The notes: generated from the letters alone by a model not told the origin. 64,000 nucleotides of DNA from Torreya grandis (GCA_037957365.1 JARHVA010000223.1:5475501-5539500), one strand, 5' to 3'; counted from the first letter of the stretch, positions 48,240 to 60,200 are shown. Program-made: numbers and translations.

Positions 48240-48990
48240 CCTTTTCAACTAAAAGAAGTCACAGGTTCAATAGGAAGGCTTTCTTCAAAGGAATTTCAAA
48301 ACACTTAAGGCTTTTCCTTAGTGTTTTGAGGATGGTTCAATGCAAAGGTTCGATCAAAAGACTTAACAGCGGGCTTCAAACAATTAGAATGAACCACTTT
48401 GAACCATTGAACCCCACCTCCTCAAGGTTCAAAGGTTCAATAAGTTCAAAGTTTCAATGACTTCAGTGGACTTACAAAATAAAAGGAGTCAAAGAGATAA
48501 GGTTGAACCGTTGAACTGATGAACCTTGAACCAAAATGGTCCAAAGGTTCAAGGTTCAATGAGTTCAATAAGTCCAAAAGACTTAAAGAAAAGAAGGCTT
48601 CAAAGAGTGAAGATTGAACTATTGAACCATTAAACCTTGAACCAAAAAGAGTTCAAAAGTTCAATGAGTTCAAAGGTCCAATGACTTAGACAGACTTAGA
48701 AAATCCAGAGAGTTCGAAGCTTCAAAGAGATCAAAGAAATAATATTGAATCGTTGAACCGTTAAACCTTGAACCAAGATGGTTCAAAGGTTCAAAGGTTT
48801 AATTAGTTCAATAATTTTGAATGGAATATTTGAGCAAATGAAGAAATTAGAATATTCCAAAAATAAGTTCAAAGAAATGGTTCGATCGAAGAAGAAAAAG
48901 AAAGCGAATGCGGCCCTTCACAAAACATTGAACCATTGAACCTTCAAACCAAAAGAGTTCAAGGTTTAAGGTTCAAAGAGGTTCAAAGTG
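48240..48990. repeat. GGTTCAA / TTGAACC repeat field
   Basis: Dozens of overlapping GGTTCAA, AGTTCAA and TTGAACC heptamers occur in both orientations over 750 bases, with a loose higher unit of about 110-120 bases (TGAACC-TTGAACCAAAATGG-TTCAAAGGTTCAA-like). It reads as an eroded minisatellite with inverted heptamers. Confidence 0.75.
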
Positions 48991-50162
48991 ACCAGTGACA
49001 TCCCCATGGATGTCAAATTTAGAGTAATGGAATAGCCATTGATTTTCAAAATACCTAAGAACAAACTCAGTCATCAACCAAAGAAGGAGCCGAAGAGCTA
49101 GCAGAAAGTGAGAAGATAGCCCCGAGAGCCTAGATTGCCACGAAGGGACAAAATGTGGAAAAGAAGGAGAGAACAACTACATGAAATCCATAAATATCTA
49201 TAGGAGAGTTATTTCTAGTAGGTGGAACAGTCCACCAGGTGGACATCAGGGAACACAAATCTTCAAAGGCGTGGCCTATTTTTTTTACATTGAGTACAAG
49301 CAAATGGACAGCCGTGTAAGTATCTTAAAGAAGACCAGGTGGCCCATACTTTGGAGGAGATATTTGATATAATTTAAAATTCTAAAGATAAGGTAGAGGA
49401 CTTGCTCTAGCATGTCCCCTTCATAGAATTTCAAATGCATTCAATGCATTGAATACAACATGGGTCATTTCGTGAAAACAAGCACCCAAGTCTTTCTTGA
49501 AAAATGATATATATTGTAGTCTCCCATTTGTATAGGGGAGATCTCTCTATTATCATAAGCGAAGCTCTACCCAAATTCAAAGGCAATCTTGAGACATTGA
49601 GCTCAAACTGTTAATAATATTTTGTTGAATGAATGAGAAAGCAAGCGACCTTTCAGACTTTGTGTTGGAATAAGCTTGTGTCATCTAGGAAATTGTTCTT
49701 ATGTCTGTTTCCTAAATACATTCTTGTCCATTTAATCAAACAAGCAGAATAAGTGTGAATTAGCTAGAAGATGTCCTGAAGCTAACTATGGGAGACTTTA
49801 TGTTGTCATAAGTGTCTTTAGTCTATGTTTTGTGTAAAGGATATTGGATAGACTTTGAGCTCCCCTTATCCTTCATAACCTTTTACTCTATTATAGTTGA
49901 AGTAAGAAATTTGGGCTACACTTCAAACTACTATGATCCTTTGTCCTAATCAATAAGAGAGACAATGAAAGACTTTGTGCTTTCATTGGTTTCTTGTGGT
50001 TTTTGTTACTACCCAGGAAGAATCCTGTTGATGGCTGGATATCACTTCTGAAAGAAGAGAAGTGCTTTCAGTAATTACACCACAATTCTCCTCTATTCTA
50101 TGAACATCATCTCTAAAAAAAGAGAGATGGATGGTATGATTTCACCCATGTGTGTATTTTTA

Positions 50163-50163
<1 letters not shown>

Positions 50164-50223
<60 letters not shown>
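50164..50223. repeat. (TA)30 microsatellite
   Basis: 60 bases of uninterrupted TA inside the probable solo LTR. Confidence 0.97.
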
Positions 50224-50227
<4 letters not shown>

Positions 50228-50398
50228 CTATAGTATATAATAGTTTATAGGGAACCTCCCCTTGTTGAGAGGAGAGATTTGTCCCAATCTGGCTATAGTC
50301 ACCACATCCATTTTGTTGTATAAATCTCCTTATGTTGTGGTTGATGCACCTATTTTTATGTCAGTCAGCTAGTGACAAAATATTCACCCAACAAGTAC

Positions 50399-50775
50399 CA
50401 ATGTGGAGGACATGTTTCTAAAGCATGTCCCTATTATAATTTAGAGATGTTGAATCCTGAATAGGTATGGATAACATGCTTCCAAAGCATACCCCCACTG
50501 AATCTAGGAACTAATATAAATACTATATAATGAATAAGTGTGGATAAACTATTTCCAAAGCATGCCCCCATTGAATATAAAAACTATTAATATATGGAAT
50601 CCATGCCCATATGACATACCCCCACTAAATCTGAAAACTGATATAAGTACCATGTATTAAATGAGTGTGGAGAACATGCTTCCAAAGCATGCCCCCATTG
50701 AATATATAAATTATGCTAAGTGTGGATAACATGTCTCTATGACATGCCCCCACTAATATGCCCCCCTCTGAGGTG
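50399..50775. repeat. W hairpin array, 60-70-bp units
   Basis: Six units here and one at 48050-48115 share AGTGTGGATAAC before, and GCCCCCACTGAATCTA-like sequence after, a small inverted repeat. The inverted repeats include CATGCTT-CCA-AAGCATG (50675-50691), ATGCTT/AAGCAT (50476-50490), CATGTC/GACATG (50730-50746) and ATGATT/AATCAT (48072-48086). The stem bases differ between units in matching pairs. Confidence 0.85.
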
Positions 50776-50810
50776 AGGGAAATATATGAACTAGTAGTTA
50801 CCTCACCTCA
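50769..50810. repeat. Perfect 10-bp inverted repeat next to the hairpin array
   Basis: TGAGGTGAGG (50769-50778) and CCTCACCTCA (50801-50810) are exact reverse complements around a 22-base loop. It lies at the end of the array. Confidence 0.88.
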
Positions 50811-52000
50811 AAAGTATAGGACATTTGTATAACTTGTGAATATAACCATGTTATAAAAGGGAACATGTCTAGGTAGATGTATCATTGAAGTGCATAAAAC
50901 CAATTTTATCACATGTAGGCCTAATATGCATGATAAATATCATGGAAACATCTAGATAGTAATAATAAAATCTCAACAAGGAAACAATCACACACACAAG
51001 ATCACTCAAAATCAAGTCAAAAGGCAATGGTCCAAGGAGACTGTAAATAAGGGGCATGTTCAAATTTCAAATAGCCTAAAGGACATGACTTAGTTAAATG
51101 TCTATAAAATCAAGAATGACATATTCAAATGTCTATATAGCAAATAATTACATATGCAAATGTCAATCAAAACATACATAGGTATAAGGGCCACAAGCAA
51201 AGGAGCATATTCAAATGCTCAAACAAGGAATATAGAAACAAGTCAAAACACTCAAGGAAGTGCATATTCTAACACATAAACAACCATCATAAACATGTCA
51301 TAGAAACCCATGTATCCAATGTGTTATGAAAATTATGTCAAGTGTATAGCATATCAAGTACCCTGTGTATAATGTAATTATGGATAATAGGCATGTGTAA
51401 GTATATATGTAAGCTCAAACATGATAATGTAGAGTGATCATCAATTCATATAAACTATGTGTATCAAGGTCAAAGAAGCATATGCACCTAATGTCCATAT
51501 GCCATAAGTTGAGTGAAGGCCCAACATCTGAAATGGGAATGTATCATATGTCTATGTATGTTTATATCACACTCAAGTAGAAGTGTGACACATATGTGTA
51601 TGTAGGAGGAGCTGAGTATGATATCCATCGACATATAACTTAACACATGGATGCCAAGGAGCCAATAAAACATGTAAGTGTCGAAAGTGTTTTTGGATTT
51701 TTGAATGTTTTTTATTTTTTTAGTATTTTTGGAATTTTTGAAGAGGAAAGATTATCCTATGATGGCATTTGATTTTTGGTCATAGATATCACCCCCACTA
51801 TGAACATTACAACCTTAAGTTGGATTGTTTACATTGTTTATATCATGATTGGGTAGGTTGAAAAGGTATATAGCATGTTCCTCCTCACATTTTGCATGTG
51901 TAGTAAAAGATGTAATATTATCATTTGAAATATGTATTAATTTTCCTTCATGAGTAAAGCAAATACCTTGCTGATTTGGATCAATTTTTTCTTCCATTTG
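50811..52000 (-). other. W interior between array and gag, eroded
   Basis: No domain recognised. Repeated CATATTCAAATG-like and CATGT-rich phrases give it low complexity. A 60-residue - strand stretch at 51815-51997 (MEEKIDPNQQGICFTHEGKL) may be the C-terminal end of the gag-side reading frame. Confidence 0.4.
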
Positions 52001-52399
52001 ATATAGCCAAATAGTTCTTAGTGTAAATGCATATGGAGATGTGGTAGGTATAACCCAAATCTATGTTTGAATCACTTTAGGACCACAAGCAATTGGTAAT
52101 GTTATGTTGCATAAGGTGTCTTTCTAGCCTCTTTTGTTTTGTAATTTTTTTTAGATTGAATCTAGTTTATTATAAGCATTTTATATTGCAAATAGTTTTT
52201 GCTTGTGCAGGATGAATATAGTTATGCCAAAAATAAGCACCACCAATGTATATGGTAATTGTTAAATCTTGTTGATGTGGATATTTTTGAGTTGTTCATT
52301 TTTATATTCATGCATAAGATATGGACCTTAGATTGGCTCCATGTTGAGTAACATTTGTGAAATGGTGATTTATAGATTAGGGATACCACATTTTTGTTC

Positions 52400-53473
52400 A
52401 TAATGCTCTTTAGGTAAGTTATATCCATTCATTGTGTGAGGGATAAACGTTTTGTATTTGGAGGGAGATATGTTAAGTTTCTTTGAATAAGATATTATGA
52501 AGGAAGCATATCTATACACATCATTATGTAAATGGGTAATTTATTCATATTTTTTATGTAATTTCAAATCTGAGGGTCTAAATGCTAGCTTATATGATGT
52601 AATTTTTAATCGAATAGTATAATCTTAAAGGGACTCATCATCATGCTATTTGAAATTATGAAAATGTTCTAATGTAAGTTTTGGCACATTATGGATATTG
52701 AAATACATGAAAAATGCATCTTCTAATTATAATAAAATATATAAAGAACCTTTTGGTAAACTATAGAACCAATTTTGAGCCTCACCATAAATACTCATAT
52801 GGCAAAATTTTAGCAATAGTTTGTCATCTTGTGCCCATTTACCAAAATAATGTACATATTTAATCATGTGGTCAAATGGGTCCTTGTGTTTCAAAAAGAG
52901 AGGTAAATTTGGCAATCCAAAATCTTGGGGATAAGGATATTCAAGTATGCATTTCATAAGAGATTGCTTATTAAATGGTATAACATGTGCATTATCATTA
53001 TGTAAATCCATTTGCATTTGGACTATAGAAACTTGATTTTGAAGGTCCCCAATAGTGGTCATCATAGACATTAGATATTCCATGGGGATAGAGGTTTTTG
53101 TCATAGGTGATAGCATTGGTTGCAACCCACCCCCTCTTTTAAATCTAGGCATATGAGTATGATCATCCTTATGTATAATGAGTGAAAGTTCATGATCACA
53201 AAATTTAGGACATTTTGGTAATGGTATGGGATCCTTAAACATTGGTAAATTTGGTATATCATTTGAATAGCTTGTACCATTTGAATAATTTGTTACATTT
53301 TCATTTTGTAAGGGTATAACAATCTTAGCTTTGGAAAAAAATTATAATGATACCTTTTGTGACATAGAATTTGTTTCAAATGAAGGTAGGAAAAAACCAT
53401 CACCTTTGAATAAAAGGATAGTATTTGGAAATGTAGGAATGTTTGGGGGTTTAATCAATTTCCTTGAAGGCAT
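52400..53473 (-). pseudogene. W gag
   Basis: ATG at 53473 (MPSRKLIKPPNIP) opens a frame broken by one stop, then open for 171 codons at 52727-53242. The core has PYPQDFGLPNLPLFLKHKDP, then FGKWAQDDKLLLKFCHMSIY and QNWFYSLPKGSLY. This is the P-x-F...F-x-G/K-x-x-D-P...A-x-x-W-F/Y-x-x-L-P-x-G-S-I pattern of plant gypsy gag. Continuation after a TAG (YFNIHNVPKLTLEHFHN) fits the F-x-x-Y/F...L...I/E helix. No zinc knuckle is visible. This is the only protein remnant of W. Confidence 0.82.
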
Positions 53474-54057
53474 GTCCCCCTTATTAGTTGTTTACACATC
53501 AACATAATCTCTTTATGTAGTTATCAAAAAAATTGGTGATCAAATAAAGGAAACTTTTGGTCATATGTGCCCACTTTTTTGGTAAAATGTATATGCTTAG
53601 TTGTCTTGAATGGTTTGTGACTCAAAGATGTGTTTTAAAACCCTGGCCCTTGCCTATTTCTATTGATATGTTTAAGAGATATAGGGTGGGTTATACCTTG
53701 CCCATGTTTTCCCAATCCTTGGCCTTAGTATCCATAATTTTTTAAGTATTAAATGCCAAATTCATATAATTTTGGTATAGGAAGTGTGGCTAAAGGCTTT
53801 ACATCTTCCTTTAGATGAATAAACTTATCTCATGAAAAACTACCACCATTCAAGGCTTTTATATTACATGTTTTAGCACTTGGAAAAATGTAAGAGTAAT
53901 AAATTTTAATTCCTTCCTTGAGGGATAATTGGATAAGGTCATAATCATAGTCATCAAAGTAATCAATATCATCCATGATAAAAGATATGAAGTATATAAA
54001 TATTAGGACAAAGTAGGTAATAATCATCCCAAAGAGTATGCTTAGGGTTTTGATGTT

Positions 54058-54075
54058 CAAAGATTGGATTCACCA
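54058..54075 (-). other. Candidate W primer-binding site
   Basis: The - strand TGGTGAATCCAATCTTTG lies six bases after the LTR end. It begins TGG as expected, but I cannot name the tRNA. Confidence 0.4.
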
Positions 54076-54081
54076 AAATAC

Positions 54082-54430
54082 TAACCTTAAATTGATCTAG
54101 ATTGGGGTTATATAGAATTTTAAATGGGTATATATAAATGAAATGGCACAAGGGTGATAATCAGATCTATAGGAGGCCAATTATATGCTAAACACATACA
54201 TAAGCATGCATTGAATTTATTATGCTAAGATAGTCTAAATATGGAAAGTACAACTATGCTAGATATAAAAATTACAAATAAGTTATGTATTTGGCTTGTT
54301 CTAATATTAATGCAGTTCTAGATCTAGAAAAGATAGAAAGCAAGATGGAAGATGATTTTGTAACAATCCTCATATTCTAGCTCTGATGCTTCTAGCTCTT
54401 TGGATAGTAACATCAACCTAGGATGGTTTT
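54082..54430 (-). repeat. W 5' LTR, 3' fragment
   Basis: Aligns with 45927-46273. It stops inside the GGATGGTT block where the Z LTR starts with TGTTATG, so the missing 0.96 kb was displaced by Z. Confidence 0.85.
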
Positions 54431-55560
54431 TGTTATGAAAAGTATAAAATGGATTATCTACAAATAAGTGAAAACATAGGATAACTCCTTTTATGCTCAA
54501 CATTTAAATACTCGACTACACCAACATAATTTCACATAAGGCACAAGCCCTATGCGCTCAACCAAAGTGCAGCTGAGAAGTAATTAGGGACTATGTTGGG
54601 CTAGTTGAGCCATGGTGCAAGGCTTGAAAATGGGGGGGGGAGGGGGGGGAACACTCAAGAAATGTAAAATACCTTAGTTGAGGAGTAAAAAAATAGGCAC
54701 AAACCTATTTTGGGGTAAGCTCAAGGTCATGTAGGTGTTGAATGGGTCACAAGACTAATTTGGTTCAAGTTATCTTCCATATTTCATAGATGCAAATTAA
54801 ATGAGGATTAGGTTCACGGACATAGATCTATACTCATTTTTCATGTATAATGATGATGACATCATGAAAATATAGAGACTCCATTAAAATGTGAAACTAG
54901 CAAAACACAATTGTAGATATTATAATTAATCAAGATGAAACATAACACAAACACTTAAATCCCATAGCAATACTCAAAAACATGTAAACCAAGACAAACC
55001 CAAATGTATTTCAAAGCAACACCATTACTTATTTTTCAAATTCAAGAATAAGTTTACTATCTATAGCCCAGAAGTTCACAAGCAAACTTGGGCACATACA
55101 GTTGGAGATAGGGTAGCCTCCATGTTATATCTAATCCTTAATGACTAATAAAACAAATTTTATATCGTGTTCTTTTAGAAATATTTTTCTAGAGATTCAT
55201 TTCAATTCTTTGTCTCTCCTTAATTCTCTGACTCAAGTTCTTTATATAGGCCTTCAAGAGAATCTTTTCTAGGGTAGAAGTTGCATGATGAGCATTGATC
55301 TAGAGTTACATCATCATAACCACCATCTCCATGACCCCACAATTCCTATGCTCCACTTACCACCTTTCTTCAGATCTTTATAGACATCCTAATTATTTAA
55401 GAAATGGTTAGCCATCAGCCAACTGGTGCATGTTTTGTGCTAATTCCTCCAGCTAGCTATCAAAATTGTTAGTCTAACCACTTATCAAAATATCTAGATG
55501 CATCAATGTGGATATCAAGTTGGTGTAAAACTCCATTAAACAAGAGTTAGGGGCCCAACA
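54431..55560 (-). repeat. Z 3' LTR
   Basis: 1130 bp with TG...CA ends: the - strand starts TGTTGGGCCCC at 55560 and ends TTTTCATAACA at 54431. The left edge coincides with the break in the W LTR, and the right edge abuts a polypurine tract. A G9-A-G8 run lies at 54632-54649. The partner LTR is not in the window. Confidence 0.75.
54632..54649 (+). repeat. Long guanine run (G9-A-G8)
   Basis: A second G-run like that at 38950, here inside the Z LTR and thus a C-run on the element's sense strand. It could form a G-quadruplex, or be a slippage product. Confidence 0.85.
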
Positions 55561-55576
55561 TTACCCCATAAAAAAA
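55561..55576 (-). other. Z polypurine tract
   Basis: The - strand TTTTTTTATGGGGTAA runs into TGTTGGGCC. The G-run and the preceding T-stretch are typical, although the tract is short. Confidence 0.6.
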
Positions 55577-58500
55577 CTTTATTCCACCCTCAAACTAAGC
55601 CATCAAACTTTTTAGAGCGTAAAACATAGGCACATTCTCTTTGAGCTCTACACTAAAGTCCTTAAACCCCTTTATGGTTAGCTTTATCTCACTTATGGTG
55701 TTATCAATTTTGGTTGAAGTAGTAATGAGTCCAAGTGTATGTATTTTATCTTACTCCTTCTGAAAAGATTTTAAGTTGGCCTACACCTTTACCACACTTC
55801 CATCTAAAATCTCCCCTTACTCATAGGCCTTAGTTTATAGTTTGTAAAAGAGTTCTTCTAGGGTTCTCTCATAATCCTTAATCTGATTGCTCAACATGCT
55901 CATGCTTCCCATGATCTATGACCTTTCTGCCTTGCTTGTGGAGTACACATTTCCATCATCTACTCCTTCTTGTCATTTTATTTCTTTAAGTAGGCATTTA
56001 TCATCGAGGCATGGTTGGAGAAGTTAAATAAGATTTTGTGTATTGTTTTTGTGCCTTCTTTAAATTTTTTTAAAAATATCCTCCACTTCTTAGAGCTTAT
56101 CTAATAGCTCCTTCTTTATCATGTTGTTGGGGTCTTCCTCTTCTTCTTTTTGTGTTGGCTCAGGTTGGAGTCTTGGGAGCATATTCTCCACCAATACACA
56201 AATTTTATCAACCTCTAATAGGTATGAGGTATTGACGTTGATCAAAAGAGATGGTTCAGTCACCTCTATATACTCACAAAGTTGTTGTAATTTGAACGTG
56301 TTGGTATACGCTTCCTCTTTTGCTTCATTGAGGAGTTTCTTTAGTTTCCTCACCTTATCATCATTTATGATATTTTTGCATGTTACTTTTGTGGCCATCC
56401 TCAGTACCCTCTAGGCTTGAAGTTATATACTTTGGTGCCTCAAATTGGGGATTATCCATGTAATAGTCCAACACAAATTAAATTTATTTACACATCCTTA
56501 TAATGGTATCTTGTGGGGGCATAGCTTTATATAAGTATAAATATTCTTCCCCCCAATCCTTCTATGCCATTTCTCTAATATTAATATCTTTATCACCCTT
56601 TTCAATGATGGACTTCTCCTTCATGTGCACTTCTTCCTCTTCACTAGTGTCACCACTCTCTTCAGCATGTTCCTCTAAGGAGTCACTTGTCTGGTCCTTG
56701 GGGGTTTATTCATTAGACTTCTCCCCCTTATCCATTTATTCATGTTAGGGCTTCTCAATGTTTATTTCAAGGGTTATACCTTTAGCACCAGGGTCACCTT
56801 GTTATTGTTGGTATTCCTCAACTATCTCTATTTGTTGCTCCGGGGTGCCATCATTGCCTTATTTTGGCTTAACACCCCTTCACTACTTGGGCATGCCTTA
56901 GCAACTTCCTCTCTTTATTTGACAGAGCCACTTGGTACCTATTTGACCACTTTTATTTTTGTTTCTACACTCGAGGGTACTTTTGGCCCTCTTCTCTAAC
57001 TTGGCCTTCTGTTCCCAATCAAGTTTTCACTTTTCTTCAAGTTCCAAAGCCTGGTTTATATCTTCCTCATTGGGTCCCATCTTCTTCCAAGCCACTATTT
57101 TCTTCTTGATAGATTGAGGGGACACCGGGGAAGCCTTATATTTGGATGTTAGTGTTATTTTATTTGGTGGGATCTTTAGCAAGGTTGTGTTAGAGGTAAG
57201 GCTTGTCATTTCATCATTTACTTTTAGCACTTCAATCATGTCACTTTGTAAGGCCTTCTAAATGTTTCCAGCAATGAGATCCTCTTCACCTTCCTCTATT
57301 TGCAAGATATAAGACTCTACCCTATCTTTTTCAATCTCTTCTTCTATTGCCCTATCTTATTCAATCTCTTTTTCTATTATAGGTGCTAAGGCTACCTCTT
57401 TCTCCATGTCTACAAGGGTTTTGGTAGGTAATGTCATAGGTCCCTTAGTCTTTCTTGGATTCTTTATAGAAGAAGCACCCCTTGCTTGAATGTTACACAC
57501 TTTTTTGGGGCAGGTGGCATGATTTGTTCCTTGGAGGCTAACTTCAACTATATGCAATTTGTAATTTCCTCTAATTTTTCACCTCGCTTCCTCTAGAGTG
57601 ACTTTGCTTGGATTTTTGGTGCATCATTTCCTTCATACCTAGCTAAGAGGGGGTGATCATCATCTCTACCAAGGTCTCTACCCTTCTTGCATGAATTCAT
57701 ATCATAGTATAAGTTAAATATTCTCCCATTGATTATAACCCTCTGGAAGGGATGGATGTCAGGGTTGTCATTGGCATCCTCCTTATCCTTAATTACCTTG
57801 GTTTTAAGGTGCATAAATTGGTGCCTCATCATCCTCTTATTGTAATCTATGGCCTTAGCCTAGATATTAATTTTTTGTGCATTTAGTATCCTCTTAAGTG
57901 CCACTATGAAGTATTTTTTCAAAAATACATAATTCAATTGGAGTCAACCTAAAATATTTTACTCTATGATCACTAGGTTCACTATACATAAGTGTTGCAT
58001 CACAACGAAGGTTATTGTTCTCATAAGTTGCTAAGGGAGTTCTTATGGGATGTGTCACTCCTTTATAAATGCCTCCACATACTTTTAAAACCACCCTTAC
58101 ACTCTATTTTTGTACTTCTATGAAAAATTAGGGGGGAAGATGAAGTCTTGTTACTTCACCACTAGGGACTCATCATTTGGTGGAAACACCCATAGGTGGT
58201 CATCATCACCATCTGACACACTTATCTCCTCCATCATGATTAGGATAAGCATGTATCCCCACTAAAAATTCTCATACTCCTGATGGCATGCTTGCATGTT
58301 CTTTATGATCTCTTATGCGACAAATTTGGATATGTTGAAAATTTCTCTTGTATCATGTGGTGGGTAATGTAAAGGAAGGTTTTGATTGTCTGACCATCAA
58401 CCATCAAGGCAAATTTTGGTGCTTATCAGGTGCACTATCATCCTTGTACTTGGATCCTAAATGTATTTTATGTGGAATATAAATGTTGACTTATAATATC

Positions 58501-59060
58501 CTAGTAGCTTTGTAACCCTCTCTACTTCTAGATCATCATCCATCATCTCCCTTATATCTACACTTAAGAAAAGTAGCCCTCTGATTTTAATTGTAGCTTG
58601 TATAAATTCTCATGTGTCATATAGTAAAATAGAATTGATTGCCATGTACCAGTGAGAGAAGGAAATGCACCAAGTCTTTTAGCTTATCAAATCTTGATAT
58701 TACAAAGAATTGTGTTACACTCGTGGTTTTCAACTTGTCTCTAATGGAGACATCACAAAGCGCATCACCTAACTTTATATTTTTGCTTGTATCCACCATC
58801 CAATATTTATTTGGCTCTTGTACATTATTTCCCATCTTATGGTTGTAATATTTCAACTTACACACATGGGTGAAGGATACCTACTTTTCCCCCACCAAAA
58901 TTTCTAGTGGGTACTCCATTTCTCAGTAGGTGACCTTTGTGCTCGTAGTTGGATAAATCTATGTGACTCTAACTTTATCTACAATTTTCACCTTAGATTT
59001 TGTGGTGGTTGCTTCTCTTACTACTTTTGCTTTCTTGCATCCTTATACACTTTTAGCACT
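55561..59060 (-). pseudogene. Z extra 3' frame: long coiled-coil-like protein of unknown role
   Basis: A basic start (MEKKSKIRSAKS near 59060) leads into stretches that read as one protein of roughly 1000 residues with stops and a few frameshifts. They include 58617-58865 (MCKLKYYNHKMGNN, then RDKLKTTSVTQFFV), 57894-58094, 57593-57832 (DIHPFQRVIINGRIFN), 57027-57239 and 56090-56398. The last is heptad-like and charged (KLKKLLNEAKEEAYTNT, then EEEEDPNNMIKKELLDKL). A final coiled-coil-like stretch (NQIKDYERTLEELFYKL, then TISEIKLTIKGFKDF) runs right up to the polypurine tract. I recognise no enzyme or membrane-fusion motif and see no signal peptide. It could be an accessory frame of Z, or a captured host sequence. 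Confidence 0.55.
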
Positions 59061-60200
59061 TCTTATCTTAGACTTTTCTTCTCCATCTTGAACCTACTAC
59101 TGTTAAAGTACACTTGATTGATCCTATTAAAGACCAAAATAGTGTCTAGTCTACTTCACAGTCATGGTAAATGCAACTATGTAATCAACTTTTGAGCTTC
59201 CTACCCCTTCAATGGTAGATTGGTTATCTTATCAAAACTTGTACTTTCTTGTTTCTCTTTCAAATTTCAATTGTTTGCCTCATTTTCACCTTAGGTTTAA
59301 ATGCACTCTCTTATTCTCTCTTTTGCTCACACTTAAGAAGGTTGTGGGGAACTTGTTTTCTCTTTGATAGTGTTTTCTCTTTCTAGTAGCTTCAGCTCCT
59401 TACTTTGATCTCTTGAAAATGACAAGTAAACCACCTACCTCTACCAAATTTAGTCTTATATGGTGTTCTCATCTACCAAATTGATGTATGGCATCATTGA
59501 GATCCTCAAAATCTACAAAAATCCATGAAATTTACTAAAATCTAATACCATCTACTCATTAATGTGGATCTTTATTTTTATGTCATCATTCTATAGCATT
59601 AACTCTACTAACATTTTCTTTGAGGAAGTGATAGGCAATTCAAATGATCACTTTTCACCAACTATTGGGTCGTTACCAGTTATTAAATAGTTACTTCCTT
59701 ATACTTTGTTCATCTTGTCACGACCCTCATGTTTCTTCTAGTTACTTGGGTGTAGTACTTCACATGCACATAATTCAACTTCCTAAGTTCAATCTCTTCT
59801 CTAGTGCTACACTTCCTTTCAAGTGTACCTCATTATCTCGATCAATTTATCTATGCTTTACTATCTCTTAATTCAAAATCCCCTAACCCATACAAATCGT
59901 TGCACTGGTCTTCTAGTTTGTCACTATCTCCACTTTGTCTCTTATACACGAACACCTTCATGTGTGCTTTACTCATCAAATAATACTTTTAATTCAATCA
60001 ACCTAATAGACTTCACATGTGTCCATAAACTTAGGTGTCTAGACACATGTGCTTAAAAAGTGATTAGAATCAACTCATTTGAATGGATTTATATGAGTGA
60101 AAGCACTAGGAATGTTCTAATATATTCTTGAAATCACCATGCTTATTTAAACAACACTAAAGAAATAAATAAGCACTAAAGAAACAAAACATTAGGCAAA
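59061..60200 (-). other. Z spacer between integrase and the 3' frame
   Basis: 1.1 kb, pyrimidine-rich on the + strand, with no recognisable domain on either strand. The short + strand stretches at 59644-60056 look accidental. Confidence 0.5.

Larger units (their letters stand above)
48130..50393 (+). mobile_element. Probable solo LTR inserted in the W hairpin array
   Basis: A 2264-bp block separates two parts of one tandem array. It is bounded by AATAC (48125-48129) and AGTAC (50394-50398), a 5-bp duplication with one change, and it ends CACCCAACA. No coding frame is recognised. A TATA-like GATATATATTG lies near 49508 and a transcribed-looking leader follows, fitting a + strand LTR with a U3 of about 1.4 kb rich in GGTTCAA motifs. 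The left terminus TTTTGTTCC is not canonical. I found no second copy in the window, so a non-LTR insertion is possible. Confidence 0.5.
45927..54430 (-). mobile_element. W: gag-only LTR element, its 5' LTR cut by Z
   Basis: Direct repeats 45927-46273 and 54082-54430 mark the LTR 3' ends (by eye about 16% different). The left copy extends to 47237, where a strong polypurine tract follows. The right copy stops at 54430 at the edge of Z, and its remainder should lie beyond 64000. The interior (47238-54081) encodes only a gag protein at its 5' side (53473 to about 52400). It also holds a hairpin-repeat array and a 2.26-kb solo LTR inserted later. No protease, RT or integrase motif is visible, so W depended on enzymes supplied in trans. 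Confidence 0.8.

Noticed and set aside
56121..57000. Several + strand frames rich in Ser and Leu
   Set aside because: They are antisense shadows of the Lys/Glu-rich - strand frame of Z.
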